A DNA stretch of 64,000 nucleotides from Hongsoonwoonella zoysiae (lineage in GTDB: Bacteria > Pseudomonadota > Alphaproteobacteria > Rhizobiales > Stappiaceae), in the NCBI RefSeq assembly GCF_013266695.1, contig NZ_JABRXF010000001.1, positions 1-64,000 on the forward strand. Reading direction: 5' to 3'. Positions 55,535 through 64,000 of this stretch are shown in pieces. The notes under the pieces are model-generated. The model did no database searches, was not told where the DNA came from, and saw only the letters and a list, made by a program, of their open reading frames with translations. Positions within the stretch are counted from its first letter, which is position 1; each line of letters opens with the position of its first letter. Position numbers and translations under genes: made by a program.

Positions 55535-55924
55535 TCAAGCCGCAGCTACCTTCCGCGCTTCTTGTGTAAGACCATCATACCCCCATGCGGTGGAGGGAAT
55601 TTCGTGGACGACCACATAGGTGGCAAGGGGAAGCTGTGAGCCGAGCACGCTTTTCAGAAGATCGTTCGCCGCCCTGACGAAGCGGGCCTTTTCCTCCTCC
55701 GTGTTCGTTCCTTGTGTGACCTTCACGTCCAGATGAGCGGCGACGGGGACGGCAGCACCCCCGATTGCCCAGCCGGAGATTTCCGCACCTTCGACCAGAA
55801 CGGAGGTCAGCTCCTGCTTCTTGCGCATGATGCCGGCCATGAGGGCGGTGGCCTCGCGCTGCAGTTCCCGGACCTGATCGGGCGAGAGCCTGGGGCCGGC
55901 GACGCGGATGTGAACGAAGGGCAT
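55535..55924 (-). CDS. tautomerase-superfamily protein
   Basis: 129 residues from the ATG at 55924, which places Pro at position 2 (MPFVHIRVAG), the catalytic base of 4-oxalocrotonate tautomerase-like enzymes; a 17-codon extension upstream would hide that Pro and is rejected. It is longer than 4-OT and may be a two-module form. Substrate unknown. It is divergent from a LysR gene 114 bases away, whose target it probably is. Confidence 0.8.
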   Translation of the reverse strand: MPFVHIRVAGPRLSPDQVRELQREATALMAGIMRKKQELTSVLVEGAEISGWAIGGAAVPVAAHLDVKVTQGTNTEEEKARFVRAANDLLKSVLGSQLPLATYVVVHEIPSTAWGYDGLTQEARKVAAA

Positions 55925-56038
55925 GAGACGATCTCCCGGTTTGCTGCTTGTGATTTGTCGCTTGACGGGAGGCATAGTGCTTTCGCATGATTATTTTGAA
56001 AATCGCGTAATCCAAAATTGATAATTTGGAATAACTAA

Positions 56039-56911
56039 ATGGTTGAGTCACCCGTCAATCTTGACATGGATGTGCTGCGGACCTTCGTCGCAGGGATCGA
56101 ACTTGGCAGTTTCGCCAGGGCGGCGGAGCGGGTCGGCCGCTCGCCCTCCGCCGTCAGTCTGCAGCTTCGCAAGCTTGAGGAACAGGTGGGCCAGACGCTG
56201 TTTGAGAAGAAGGGACGCGGCCTTGCCCTGACAGAGGCGGGCGAAATTCTGCTTGGCTATGCAAGGCGCATGCTGGACCTGAACGACGAGGCGCGCACGG
56301 CGCTCAGCGGGCTTTCGGCGCTCGAAGGCTGGGTGAGGATCGGCATTCCCCAGGATTTCGCCGAGACGTGGCTGCCCGACCTTCTGGCGCGGTTTCAGCG
56401 CGCGCACCCGAAAACCCGCGTCGAGGCACGGGTGGACCGTGGGACGCATCTCGTCGAGGCCGTTGACACCGGCACGCTCGACCTTGCGCTGACATGGGGC
56501 AGGCTCGGCAACGCGCGGGCGGAAGTGCTGCAGGAACGGCAGGTCGTCTGGATCGGCCCCGCAAGCTACGCCTGCGACGTGGCGGAGCCTTTTCCGCTGG
56601 TCGCCTTCGACGAACCCTGCATGTTCCGAAGGGCGGCGATCGCCGCACTGGAGCGTGAGAAAATCGCCTGGCGGCACGTATTCGCAAGCCCGAGCCTTTC
56701 CGGCCTGTGGGCAGCGGTTTCAGCCGGGCTCGGGGTTACGGCACGAACGCTGGAGGGAAAGCCGCCCGGGCTTTCCCTCATCGATGCGCGCGAAGCGGGA
56801 CTGCCGGAGCTTGGTAGCATAGAGCTTGCGATACATGGGAAGGGCGGCAAGGCCGGTCCGCAGGTCGGGGAACTGACGAAGCTTATCCGCGAGGCCGTCG
56901 CCTACCGGTAA
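56039..56911 (+). CDS. LysR-family transcriptional regulator
   Basis: 290 residues. The helix-turn-helix region is LGSFARAAERVGRSPSAVSLQLRK, followed by QVGQTLFEKKGRGLALTEAGE. The effector domain ends with GELTKLIREAVAYR. Divergent from the tautomerase gene, in a typical LysR-target layout; the A/T-rich gap (TAATCCAAAATTGATAATTTGGA) contains an inverted repeat CCAAAATT...AATTTGG likely bound by it. Confidence 0.85.
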   Translation: MVESPVNLDMDVLRTFVAGIELGSFARAAERVGRSPSAVSLQLRKLEEQVGQTLFEKKGRGLALTEAGEILLGYARRMLDLNDEARTALSGLSALEGWVRIGIPQDFAETWLPDLLARFQRAHPKTRVEARVDRGTHLVEAVDTGTLDLALTWGRLGNARAEVLQERQVVWIGPASYACDVAEPFPLVAFDEPCMFRRAAIAALEREKIAWRHVFASPSLSGLWAAVSAGLGVTARTLEGKPPGLSLIDAREAGLPELGSIELAIHGKGGKAGPQVGELTKLIREAVAYR

Positions 56912-57007
56912 GCGGATTCAAAGTTGGCTCGAGACGCATCCCATACGTTTCATTACGACTTGATACTTGCGCCCTCCCCTGCATTCTTAACGCAACGATA
57001 AAGAACG

Positions 57008-57153
57008 CTAGAGCATATCCCGCGAAATCTGAATCGGATTTCGCGACAAGGATATGCTCATTGAATCCGGCTCCGTAAGCCGACCGCAAGATATTGATTC
57101 TGAAGCGAATTCTTATCGACCGGATGATCCCATCCGGTCGGAAAGCGCTCTAG
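57008..57153. repeat. 146-bp palindromic mosaic intergenic repeat
   Basis: It begins CTAGAGC and ends GCTCTAG. The first half folds as GAGCATATCC+CGCGAAATC against GATTTCGCG+GGATATGCTC (57011-57059, 19 paired bases with a 4-base bulge); the second half as GACCGGATG-ATCC-CATCCGGTC (57118-57139). This build resembles the RIME/BIME-like elements of rhizobial genomes. It ends 15 bases before the DUF2189 gene, so it lies in that transcript's leader or promoter. Confidence 0.75.
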
Positions 57154-57168
57154 GTCCGGAGGAACGCC

Positions 57169-58029
57169 ATGTCGAGCACCGAAAGCGGTGCGCCGGGGAA
57201 GCCGGCGGAAGCAGCAATCGCCCGCAGGCCAGACCCGACGCGGGTGAACGCCATCACCTTCAACGAGATCGTCGATGCGCTGGGGGCCGGCATGCGCGAT
57301 TTCCGCACCGCCCCCCTTTACGGCGTCTTTTTCGGCGCGGTCTATGCGGCGGGCGGCATTCTCGTCGTCGGCACGGCGGCGTGGCTCGGCATGAGCTACC
57401 TCTCCTATCCGCTTGCCGTCGCCTTCTGGATGATCGGGCCGTTCATCGCCGTCGGCCTTTACGAGGTGAGCCGGAGACTGGAGGCGGGCAAGCCGCTGAC
57501 GTGGCCGGGCGTGCTCGGCGTTATCTGGGAGCAGAGGCGAAGGGAAATCACCTGGATGGCGTTCGTCGTGCTCTTCGTCCAGATCATGTGGATGTACCAG
57601 GTGCGGCTGCTGCTGGCGCTTTTCCTTGGCTTCCAGTCCTTCGCGAGCTTTACCGAGTTCCTGGAGGTCGTCGTGACGACGCCGGAGGGGCTGATGTTCC
57701 TGGCTGTCGGCAATATCGTCGGCGCGGCGATCTCGATCATCCTGTTCTCGCTGACCGTCGTCTCGTTTCCCATGCTGCTCGACCGGGATGTCGACTTCAT
57801 CACCGCGATGATCACCAGCGTGCGCTCGGTCGTCACCAGCCCCGCGCCGATGGTCGGCTGGGCGCTGATCGTCACCGTGACGCTGCTAGTCTCGATGCTG
57901 CCGATGTTCCTGGGGCTTATCGTGGCGCTGCCGATCCTGGGCCATACGACGTGGCATCTTTACCGGAAAGTGGTTCCGGAAGCCGAAGTTCAGCCCGAGG
58001 CTTCGTCTTCTTCCGAAGCGGCTTCCTGA
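57169..58029 (+). CDS. DUF2189-family membrane protein
   Basis: 286 residues. After a soluble start of about 45 residues come six hydrophobic segments; [21 protein letters not shown] is the DUF2189 signature. It ends in a Ser/Glu-rich tail. Function is unknown. Its 3' end overlaps the convergent truA gene by 40 bases. Confidence 0.83.
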   Translation: MSSTESGAPGKPAEAAIARRPDPTRVNAITFNEIVDALGAGMRDFRTAPLYGVFFGAVYAAGGILVVGTAAWLGMSYLSYPLAVAFWMIGPFIAVGLYEVSRRLEAGKPLTWPGVLGVIWEQRRREITWMAFVVLFVQIMWMYQVRLLLALFLGFQSFASFTEFLEVVVTTPEGLMFLAVGNIVGAAISIILFSLTVVSFPMLLDRDVDFITAMITSVRSVVTSPAPMVGWALIVTVTLLVSMLPMFLGLIVALPILGHTTWHLYRKVVPEAEVQPEASSSSEAAS

Positions 58030-58826
58030 CCGGATTTCAGAGAAGCGAGATAGCCTTCCAGCGATGCGCGGTCAGCCTCCGCCGGGCGATAGTCGACCTG
58101 CGTCAGATAGAGCCCGTCGGCGGGAGCTACGGGGCCGCAGGCCTTGCGGTCCAGCGCGTCGAGCGCCTTTTGCACGTCCGCCGCGCTCCACCGCCCCTCA
58201 CCCACGAGCCTGAGCGTGCCGACCATGGAACGCACCTGATTATGCAGGAAGGAGCGGGCCGAACATTCGGCAAGGATGATGTCGCCCTCCCGCCAGACGG
58301 CGAACCGCTCCAGCGTCTTCCACGGGCTTTTCGCCTGGCAGCGGGAATGGCGAAACGTCGTGAAGTCGATATGGCCGACGAAGACCTGGGCTGCCTCGTG
58401 CATCGCCTCGGCGTCGAGGCGCTCCTTCTTCACGTGCCAGGCAAGGCCCTTTTCATGGGTGAGCGGGGGAAAGCGATTGACGATCCGGTAGCGGTAATGA
58501 CGGCGGATCGCGGAAAAGCGCGCGTCGAAGCCCTCATGCATCTTTTCGCAGGCGAGAATGGCAACCGGATCCGGCTGGCAATGAAAGTTGAGCGCGTTCA
58601 TGACCGTTTCCGCCGGCCAATCCTTCTCAAGGTCGCAATGCGCGACCTGGCCCAGCGCGTGAACGCCGGAATCCGTCCGCCCCGCGCCGCCGATCGTCAC
58701 CGTTTCGCCGGAAAAGGCGAGGATCGCGCGCTCGATAACGCCCTGCACGCTCGGCCCGTTGGCCTGCCTCTGCCAGCCGACGAAGGGCCGGCCGTCGTAT
58801 TCCACCGTCAGCTTGTAGCGGGGCAT
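57990..58826 (-). CDS. truA: tRNA pseudouridine(38-40) synthase
   Basis: 278 residues from the ATG at 58826 ([20 protein letters not shown]). [17 protein letters not shown] carries the catalytic Asp and its surrounding family block. It modifies the anticodon arm of many tRNAs. A GNAT gene precedes it by 10 bases and fmt and def lie further upstream on the same strand, the common Hyphomicrobiales def-fmt-truA run. Confidence 0.96.
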   Translation of the reverse strand: MPRYKLTVEYDGRPFVGWQRQANGPSVQGVIERAILAFSGETVTIGGAGRTDSGVHALGQVAHCDLEKDWPAETVMNALNFHCQPDPVAILACEKMHEGFDARFSAIRRHYRYRIVNRFPPLTHEKGLAWHVKKERLDAEAMHEAAQVFVGHIDFTTFRHSRCQAKSPWKTLERFAVWREGDIILAECSARSFLHNQVRSMVGTLRLVGEGRWSAADVQKALDALDRKACGPVAPADGLYLTQVDYRPAEADRASLEGYLASLKSGQEAASEEDEASG

Positions 58827-58836
58827 GGGCGATAAA

Positions 58837-59373
58837 CTACTCGAAAGCCTCGAACGGGGTGGCGAAGGCGACCTCCACCGGAAGGTTTCGGCCACCGGCA
58901 TCACTCAGCGCAAGCGCCATGAAAGCGTCGCCTGCATAAGGCCCCTTCACCTGCCGCGCAAGACCCGGATCGAACCCGAGGCGCGTGTAATAGGCCGGAT
59001 CGCCGACGACGAGGACGAGATCCTCCCCCATCTCCTTCAGCCGCTCGACCGCCGAATGGGTAAGCGCGGCGCCGATGCCGCGGTTCTGGCGGACGGGCAG
59101 GACGGACAGGGGCGCAAGGCAGGTGATGCCAAGGCGATGGCCCGGCCCGCTGCCCGCTGTCACCCGGCTGATGGCGACATGGCCGATGATATCCTTGGCC
59201 CCATCCTGCGCGACAAGCTCCACGACAAGCGCGCCGCAGCCGCGCAACCCATCCACCAGATCGGCCTCCGCCGACTGGCCGAAGGCGGCGTTGACGACGG
59301 AGTGAATGCCGTGCCTGTCGGCTTCTTCAGCCGGTCTTACCACGAAGTCGGGAGCCTCGATGCCATCCGTCAC
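58837..59373 (-). CDS. GNAT-family N-acetyltransferase
   Basis: 178 residues from a GTG at 59373 (AAAGGCAGG upstream); a TTG at 59400 is the other choice. [24 protein letters not shown] contains the acetyl-CoA-binding R/QxxGxG/A loop; [16 protein letters not shown] is typical of the YhbS-like subgroup. Substrate unknown. It sits between fmt and truA and is probably cotranscribed with them. Confidence 0.83.
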   Translation of the reverse strand: MTDGIEAPDFVVRPAEEADRHGIHSVVNAAFGQSAEADLVDGLRGCGALVVELVAQDGAKDIIGHVAISRVTAGSGPGHRLGITCLAPLSVLPVRQNRGIGAALTHSAVERLKEMGEDLVLVVGDPAYYTRLGFDPGLARQVKGPYAGDAFMALALSDAGGRNLPVEVAFATPFEAFE

Positions 59374-59433
59374 GGGCCTGCCTTTCAAAATCCGTTTCAA
59401 CGCGCCCCATTGAACACCGAGCTGCGGGCGCGA

Positions 59434-60366
59434 TCAAAGGAAACGATCTCCGCGGCCAAGCGCAAGCCCGCGCAGGAACTCTTCCGCGCCCATGGGCTTC
59501 TTTCCAGCACGCTGAAGCTGGAGAAGGCGAACCGCACCCTCGCCACAGGCAACAGTGAGATTGTCGTCCACGATCGTGCCCGGTTCTCCATTGCCCTCCG
59601 CAAGCGTGGAACGGAGGATCTTCACACGCTCCGCCTTGCCGCCGACCTCGACCTCGCACCAGGCGCCGGGAAAGGGCGAAAGGCCGCGAATGTGATTGTG
59701 AACTTCGCGCGCGGACCTTGCCCAGCCAATCCGCGTTTCGCCCTTGTCGAGCTTGGCGGCATAGGTGACGCCCTCTTGCGGCTGCGGCACACCGTCGAGC
59801 GCACCGCGCGAAAGGGCGGCAAGCGCGCGCACCATCAAATCGCCGCCGAGGGCAGACAAGCGATCGTGCAGTTCGCCCGCCGTCATGTCCGGCCCGATCT
59901 CCACCCTTTCCGCCATGCAGACGGGGCCGGTGTCGAGGCCTTCCTCCATGCGCATGACCTCGATGCCTGTCTCCTCATCTCCCGCCATGACCGCCCGGTT
60001 GATGGGCGCGGCACCGCGCCAGCGCGGCAGGAGCGAAGCATGGAGATTGAGACAACCATGCTCCGGCGCCTCCAGGATCGCCTTCGGCAGGATCAGCCCG
60101 TAGGCGACGACAACGGCGACATCGGCTTGAAGCGCGCGGAACTTCTCCTGCTCCTCCGCCGACTTCAGCGAAGTGGGCGTGAAGACCGGAATGCCAAGCG
60201 TTTCAGCCGCCTGATGAACGGGAGACGGTTTGAGTTCCATGCCGCGCCCGGCCTTTCGCGGCGGCTGCGAATAACAGGCGACGACGTCATACCCCTGCCC
60301 CACGATTTCCATGAGGGTCGGCACGGAGAATTCCGGCGTTCCCATGAAGACGACGCGCAGGGTCAT
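59434..60366 (-). CDS. fmt: methionyl-tRNA formyltransferase
   Basis: 310 residues from the ATG at 60366 ([18 protein letters not shown]). [20 protein letters not shown] with the catalytic Asn and His, and [16 protein letters not shown] at the start of the C-terminal tRNA-binding domain, are diagnostic. It formylates initiator Met-tRNA; its partner deformylase is encoded 142 bases upstream. Confidence 0.96.
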   Translation of the reverse strand: MTLRVVFMGTPEFSVPTLMEIVGQGYDVVACYSQPPRKAGRGMELKPSPVHQAAETLGIPVFTPTSLKSAEEQEKFRALQADVAVVVAYGLILPKAILEAPEHGCLNLHASLLPRWRGAAPINRAVMAGDEETGIEVMRMEEGLDTGPVCMAERVEIGPDMTAGELHDRLSALGGDLMVRALAALSRGALDGVPQPQEGVTYAAKLDKGETRIGWARSAREVHNHIRGLSPFPGAWCEVEVGGKAERVKILRSTLAEGNGEPGTIVDDNLTVACGEGAVRLLQLQRAGKKPMGAEEFLRGLALGRGDRFL

Positions 60367-60508
60367 GAACAAAGCTCCGATGCGAGTGGGCGTTTGGCGT
60401 GAAGCCGTCTGGCTAACGAAGTTCACACCGGCGTGCAAGGCGGCGCAACCAGGCGAACATCAACGCCTTAGCAATCCGGATATACCGCGCGCCGTTTCGA
60501 ACGGCGGA

Positions 60509-61033
60509 TCAGGCCGCGCCGCTTTTCGCCTGCCGCGCCTGCTTGATGAACTTCTTTTCGATCCGGTCGCGCTTCAGCTTCGACAGGTAATCGATGAAAA
60601 GCACACCGTTCAGGTGGTCGATCTCGTGCTGGAGACAGGTGGCGAGCAATCCATCGGCCTCGATCTCATGGCTGTTGCCGTCACGATCGAGGAATTTCAC
60701 CCCGACGCGCACCGGACGCTCGACATCCTCGTAATATTCCGGGATCGACAGGCAGCCTTCCTGATAGACCGCACGCTCATCGGATTCGAAGACGATTTCC
60801 GGATTGATGACGACCATCGGGCTTTTCGGTTGATCTTCCTTGGCGACATCGCAAACGAGCATCCGCTTCGGGATGCCGATCTGGATCGCCGCCAGGCCGA
60901 TGCCCGGAGCCTCGTACATGGTTTCCAGCATGTCGTCGGCAAGCTGGCGGATCTCGTCGTCGATCGCAGCCACGGGCTCGCTTACAAGCCGCAATTTCGG
61001 GTCGGGCAGAATGATGATGTCGCGTTTCGTCAT
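60509..61033 (-). CDS. def: peptide deformylase
   Basis: 174 residues from the ATG at 61033. All three family motifs are present: [26 protein letters not shown] with the Cys ligand, and QHEIDHLNG with the two His ligands and catalytic Glu. It removes the N-formyl group of new proteins. A longer open frame upstream overlaps the rmuC promoter and is rejected. The 142-base gap to fmt shows no terminator. Confidence 0.96.
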   Translation of the reverse strand: MTKRDIIILPDPKLRLVSEPVAAIDDEIRQLADDMLETMYEAPGIGLAAIQIGIPKRMLVCDVAKEDQPKSPMVVINPEIVFESDERAVYQEGCLSIPEYYEDVERPVRVGVKFLDRDGNSHEIEADGLLATCLQHEIDHLNGVLFIDYLSKLKRDRIEKKFIKQARQAKSGAA

Positions 61034-61140
61034 GCGCATCAGATAGAAAATAGCGCGGGCATCGTCAATGCGGCAGAATCTCGGGGACGGCGGGGCGCGA
61101 TCCTTTTCGGCCTCCACTCACTTGTTCTATATTTGTTTCC

Positions 61141-62337
61141 ATGGATGTGATTCTCTTTCGATTCGGCAATTTTCCCGTGACCGTGCTTGAGGCCGGGCTT
61201 GCGTTCGGCCTTTTCGCCGTCGTGGCGCTGTCCCTGCTCCTGATTGTCGTGATGCGGCAGGCCCGCAACCGCGCGGAGGCGGAAATCCGCGCAAGCGAAC
61301 ATACCCACGAGCTTGAGGAGCGGATTTCGGAACTGCTGCGCACGCAATCGGAAATGACCGGGCGCATGCAGACGATGGCCGAGGTTTTCGGCAGCCGACA
61401 GTCGGACCTGATGCGCGCCGTCAATGAACGCCTCGACGGCATGGGCCAGAAGCTCGGCCAGACCATGACCGATACCACCAAGCACACGAACGACGGCCTG
61501 CGCCAGCTTCACGAGCGCCTCGCCGTGATCGACCGCGCCCAGCGCACCATCACCGATCTTTCCGGCCAGGTGGTGGAACTGCAGACCATCCTCGCCAACA
61601 AGCAGACGCGCGGCGCCTTCGGCCAGGGGCGGATGGAGGCGATCATCCAGGACGCGCTGCCCGCGACAGCCTTCTCCTTCCAGCAGACGCTTTCGACCGG
61701 GGTAAGGCCCGACTGCGTGATCCACCTGCCGAACGGCGCGCCGCCGCTCGTCATCGACGCGAAATTCCCGCTCGAAGCCTACAATCTGATCCGTAACGCC
61801 GAACGCCCGGAAGACGCCAAGCAGGCGCAGGCGCAATTCCGCCGCGATGTGACGAAACACGTGCAGGACATCAAGGAACGCTACCTCATCCACGGCGAAA
61901 CGCAGGACACAGCCTTCCTGTTCGTGCCGTCGGAAAGTGTCTTCGCCGAAATCCACGAGAATTTCGAGGACATCATCCAGAAGGCGCATCGCGCACGCGT
62001 CGTCTTCGTCTCACCCTCCCTGCTGCTTCTGTCGATCCAGGTCGTCCAGTCGCTCCTGAAGGACGCGCGCATGCGCGAGCAGGCGCATCTGATCCAGGCG
62101 GAGGTCGGCAAGCTGATGGACGACGTGAACCGGCTGGACGACCGCGTGCGCAAGCTCCAGACGCACTTCGGCCAGACGTCCAAGGACATCGACCAGATCC
62201 TGATTTCCACCGACAAGATCACCAAGCGCGGGCGTAACATCGAGGAACTGGACCTCGGCTCGCTGGAGGAACTGCCCTCGAGCGAGCGCGGCAACAACCA
62301 GCCGACGTTGCTCAAGAGCATGCCTGCGGGCGAGTGA
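61141..62337 (+). CDS. rmuC: DNA recombination protein RmuC homologue
   Basis: 398 residues. One N-terminal hydrophobic helix (about residues 14-35), a coiled-coil part to about residue 130, then the RmuC nuclease-like domain with PLVIDAKFPLEAYN (family core), TAFLFVPSESVFAEI and VVFVSPSLLLLSIQV. RmuC limits some inversions and is thought to be a nuclease. Divergent from def with 107 bases between. Confidence 0.92.
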   Translation: MDVILFRFGNFPVTVLEAGLAFGLFAVVALSLLLIVVMRQARNRAEAEIRASEHTHELEERISELLRTQSEMTGRMQTMAEVFGSRQSDLMRAVNERLDGMGQKLGQTMTDTTKHTNDGLRQLHERLAVIDRAQRTITDLSGQVVELQTILANKQTRGAFGQGRMEAIIQDALPATAFSFQQTLSTGVRPDCVIHLPNGAPPLVIDAKFPLEAYNLIRNAERPEDAKQAQAQFRRDVTKHVQDIKERYLIHGETQDTAFLFVPSESVFAEIHENFEDIIQKAHRARVVFVSPSLLLLSIQVVQSLLKDARMREQAHLIQAEVGKLMDDVNRLDDRVRKLQTHFGQTSKDIDQILISTDKITKRGRNIEELDLGSLEELPSSERGNNQPTLLKSMPAGE

Positions 62338-62438
62338 ACACAGCGGATTTCAGCTTTCAAGAGACGGTTCGCAATCGCCACCGCGGGTGATAAGTTCGCT
62401 CGCCAAATCACCATCCGCTCTTCTCCAGGGAGACCGAA

Positions 62439-63383
62439 ATGGCCCTTCTGATCGCCGTCAAAGGCTGGGACCCCGCGCCTTGGGCGGAGCGCATGAAAGA
62501 GCGCCTGCCGGAACACGAGATCAGGACGTGGCCGGACGCGATGGGCGATCCGCGAGACATCGACTATGTGCTCACATGGAAGGCGCCGGGCGAGCTTCTG
62601 AATTCGCTCCCCGGCCTCAAGGTGATCTTTTCACTCGGGGCTGGCGTCGACCATATCCTCAAGGGCCAGAGCCTGCCGGACGTGCCTGTCGTACGCGTTG
62701 TCGATCCGGATCTTACAGCGCGCATGACGGAATGGGTCACGCTGCAGGTGCTTTTCCACCACCGCAAGCTGCCGACCTACGCCGAGCAGCAGAGGCAGCG
62801 CCTCTGGAAGGAGCACGGGCAGCCGGGCGCGGGTGAGGTGCGCATCGGCATTCTCGGCCTCGGCGTGCTCGGCAAGGACGCGGCGCAAATGCTTGTCCGC
62901 TTCGGCTTCGATGTCGCCGGATGGGCAAGGTCGAAAAAGGAAATCGACGGCGTGGAATGTTTTGCCGGCTCAGGCGAATTGGACGCGTTTCTCGCCCGCA
63001 CGGACATCCTGGTGAACCTGGTTCCGCTGACGCCTGAAACCACGCATTTGATCGACCACGCGTTCCTTTCCAAACTCGCGCGAGACGGCGTGCACGGCGG
63101 CCCGATTTTCATCAACGCGGGCCGGGGCGCGACGCAGGTTGAGGCCGACATAGTGCGCGCGCTGACCGATGGCACGCTGAAGGCAGCAAGCCTCGACGTA
63201 TTCGAGACAGAGCCGCTTGACGCCGAAAGCCCGCTCTGGGACTTGCCGAATGCGATTATCACGCCGCATATCGCCGCCGACAGCGATCCGGCGGCCCTTT
63301 CCACCTATGTGGCAGGGCAGATCAGGGCCTTCGAGGCGGGCAAGCCGCTTGAAAACCTCGTCGATCTGAAAGCGGGATATTAG
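62439..63383 (+). CDS. ghrA: glyoxylate/hydroxypyruvate reductase A-type hydroxyacid dehydrogenase
   Basis: 314 residues of the D-2-hydroxyacid dehydrogenase family. GILGLGVLGKDAAQ is the NAD(P) loop, FINAGRGATQVEADIV the catalytic Arg region, and PHIAADSD the catalytic His segment. Length and the short N-terminal lid fit the GhrA group, which reduces glyoxylate or hydroxypyruvate. AGGGAGACC precedes the ATG. It converges with the peptidase gene, overlapping by 4 bases. Confidence 0.88.
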   Translation: MALLIAVKGWDPAPWAERMKERLPEHEIRTWPDAMGDPRDIDYVLTWKAPGELLNSLPGLKVIFSLGAGVDHILKGQSLPDVPVVRVVDPDLTARMTEWVTLQVLFHHRKLPTYAEQQRQRLWKEHGQPGAGEVRIGILGLGVLGKDAAQMLVRFGFDVAGWARSKKEIDGVECFAGSGELDAFLARTDILVNLVPLTPETTHLIDHAFLSKLARDGVHGGPIFINAGRGATQVEADIVRALTDGTLKAASLDVFETEPLDAESPLWDLPNAIITPHIAADSDPAALSTYVAGQIRAFEAGKPLENLVDLKAGY

Positions 63384-64000
63384 GGTCTGTTGAGACGGCG
63401 CACGGCGGTGACGGGCGAGCCTTCCTTCTCCCGGATGCGGGCAATCGCCGATTCCAGCGGTTCGCTCGACACCATCATGGTGAAGCCGTTCGCGTGAAGC
63501 AGCGTCCCGGCGTCCCGCATGATGCCGATGTGGCCTTTCCAGAAAACAAGATCGCCGCGCTTCAGATCCGGCAGGCCGGATGAAATATCGAGCGCTTCTC
63601 CCGCCGTTTCCGCCTGCATGTAAGTGTCGCGCATGATCGCCATACCGCCAGCCTGGGCGGCAAGCTGGACGATTGCCGAACAATCGAGCCCGAGCGAGGA
63701 ACGCCCGCCCCAAAGATACGGCGTGCCGGCGAGGCTTTCCGCAACACTCACCCAGTCATCGACCGAATGATCGAGCGGGACGAGGTGCTTGGCGACGATC
63801 GCCGAACCGTCGGCCAGAAGCGCGTAGTCAAGGCCGCGCGTCGTCTCGTAACCCGCGACCGCGACCAGCGAGCCCATGGACAGAAGCTCGAGCGGCGGGC
63901 TTTTCAACTCGGCATAAGGATAGCGGTAGCTCCTCAGCGCCGCAAGGCGATGGGTAGGCACGGGTGCATCCGCGATAAGCGCATCGCTCGCCATGAAGCC
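63380..64000 (-). CDS. NlpC/P60-family C40 peptidase, partial
   Basis: The frame is open through the window end, so the N-terminal part (probably an SH3-like domain) is missing. The visible part has a second SH3-like segment (THRLAALRSYRYPYAELK) and the catalytic domain: LGLDCSAIVQLA with the nucleophile Cys, KRGDLVFWKGHIGIM with the His, and LLHANGFTMMV. It should cut cell-wall peptides, probably at gamma-D-Glu-diaminopimelate bonds. The ATG at 63994 is internal to the family sequence. Confidence 0.85.
   Translation of the reverse strand, partial: GFMASDALIADAPVPTHRLAALRSYRYPYAELKSPPLELLSMGSLVAVAGYETTRGLDYALLADGSAIVAKHLVPLDHSVDDWVSVAESLAGTPYLWGGRSSLGLDCSAIVQLAAQAGGMAIMRDTYMQAETAGEALDISSGLPDLKRGDLVFWKGHIGIMRDAGTLLHANGFTMMVSSEPLESAIARIREKEGSPVTAVRRLNRP

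Noticed and set aside
1-64000. CRISPR arrays, prophage genes, rRNA, plasmid or chromosome origin.
   Set aside because: No regularly spaced direct repeats, phage structural genes, rRNA sequence or clustered DnaA boxes were seen by reading.

Overview
The window is a stretch of high-GC chromosome from an alphaproteobacterium, most likely Hyphomicrobiales (Rhizobiales; Phyllobacteriaceae/Rhizobiaceae-like). This is inferred from the gene order rpmH-rnpA-yidC-engB-argB-HAD phosphatase and dapD-dapE-truA-fmt-def-rmuC, from the protein sequences, and from palindromic intergenic repeats of the kind common in rhizobia. The species cannot be named from the sequence alone.

0-7.8 kb: a minus-strand operon for uptake and oxidation of the C3 organosulfonate 2,3-dihydroxypropane-1-sulfonate (DHPS). 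It has a small membrane protein, a DctP-DctQ-DctM TRAP transporter, an HpsN-type histidinol-dehydrogenase-like enzyme, an SDR (HpsO-like), a zinc alcohol dehydrogenase (HpsP-like) and the start of a sulfolactate sulfo-lyase small subunit (SuyA-like) cut by the window edge. A divergent LacI regulator faces a promoter that is overlaid by two operator-like palindromes. 7.8-16.8 kb: an inositol catabolic module. iolD-iolC-iolB-iolJ are on the minus strand. Divergent to them are two Gfo/Idh/MocA dehydrogenases flanking an IolE-like TIM barrel, followed by a second LacI gene. The same palindrome (TTGCAACCGGTTGCAA) sits in the divergent promoter and, with one change, upstream of the LacI gene.

16.9-34.2 kb: an accessory segment. 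A decayed IS3-family element lies at its left edge; a decayed IS110-family element and the 3' end of a tRNA-Arg(ACG) gene lie at its right edge. It carries a probable exported system of unknown function: a minus-strand run of a small secreted protein, a Tat-exported protein, two large secreted DUF3604 (PHP-like metal-site) proteins, a vestige of a third, a membrane-anchored parvulin foldase and a HupE/UreJ-2-like membrane protein. An AraC regulator sits beside it. On the plus strand are a DUF1254 protein running into a second exported domain and a beta-propeller-like protein, each broken by one frameshift, and then a lipoprotein lipase. This is the best candidate here for an undescribed system.

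34.4-39.2 kb: a minus-strand group of DUF547 protein, TVP38-type membrane protein, FAD disulfide oxidoreductase and histidine kinase. 39.3-45.3 kb: the rpmH-rnpA-yidC-acetyltransferase-engB-argB-HAD run behind a clear sigma70 promoter. 45.3-51.5 kb: an EamA transporter, dapD (with a 267-bp inverted-repeat element inserted upstream), a cysteine hydrolase/LysR pair, a DUF805 protein, dapE and a membrane protein. 51.5-53.6 kb: a visibly A/T-rich DUF4238 gene and a non-coding repeat patch. 53.6-64 kb: a class III cyclase with TPRs, a tautomerase, LysR, DUF2189, truA, GNAT, fmt, def, rmuC, a hydroxyacid dehydrogenase and an NlpC/P60 peptidase cut by the window end. No rRNA, CRISPR array, prophage or replication origin was seen.
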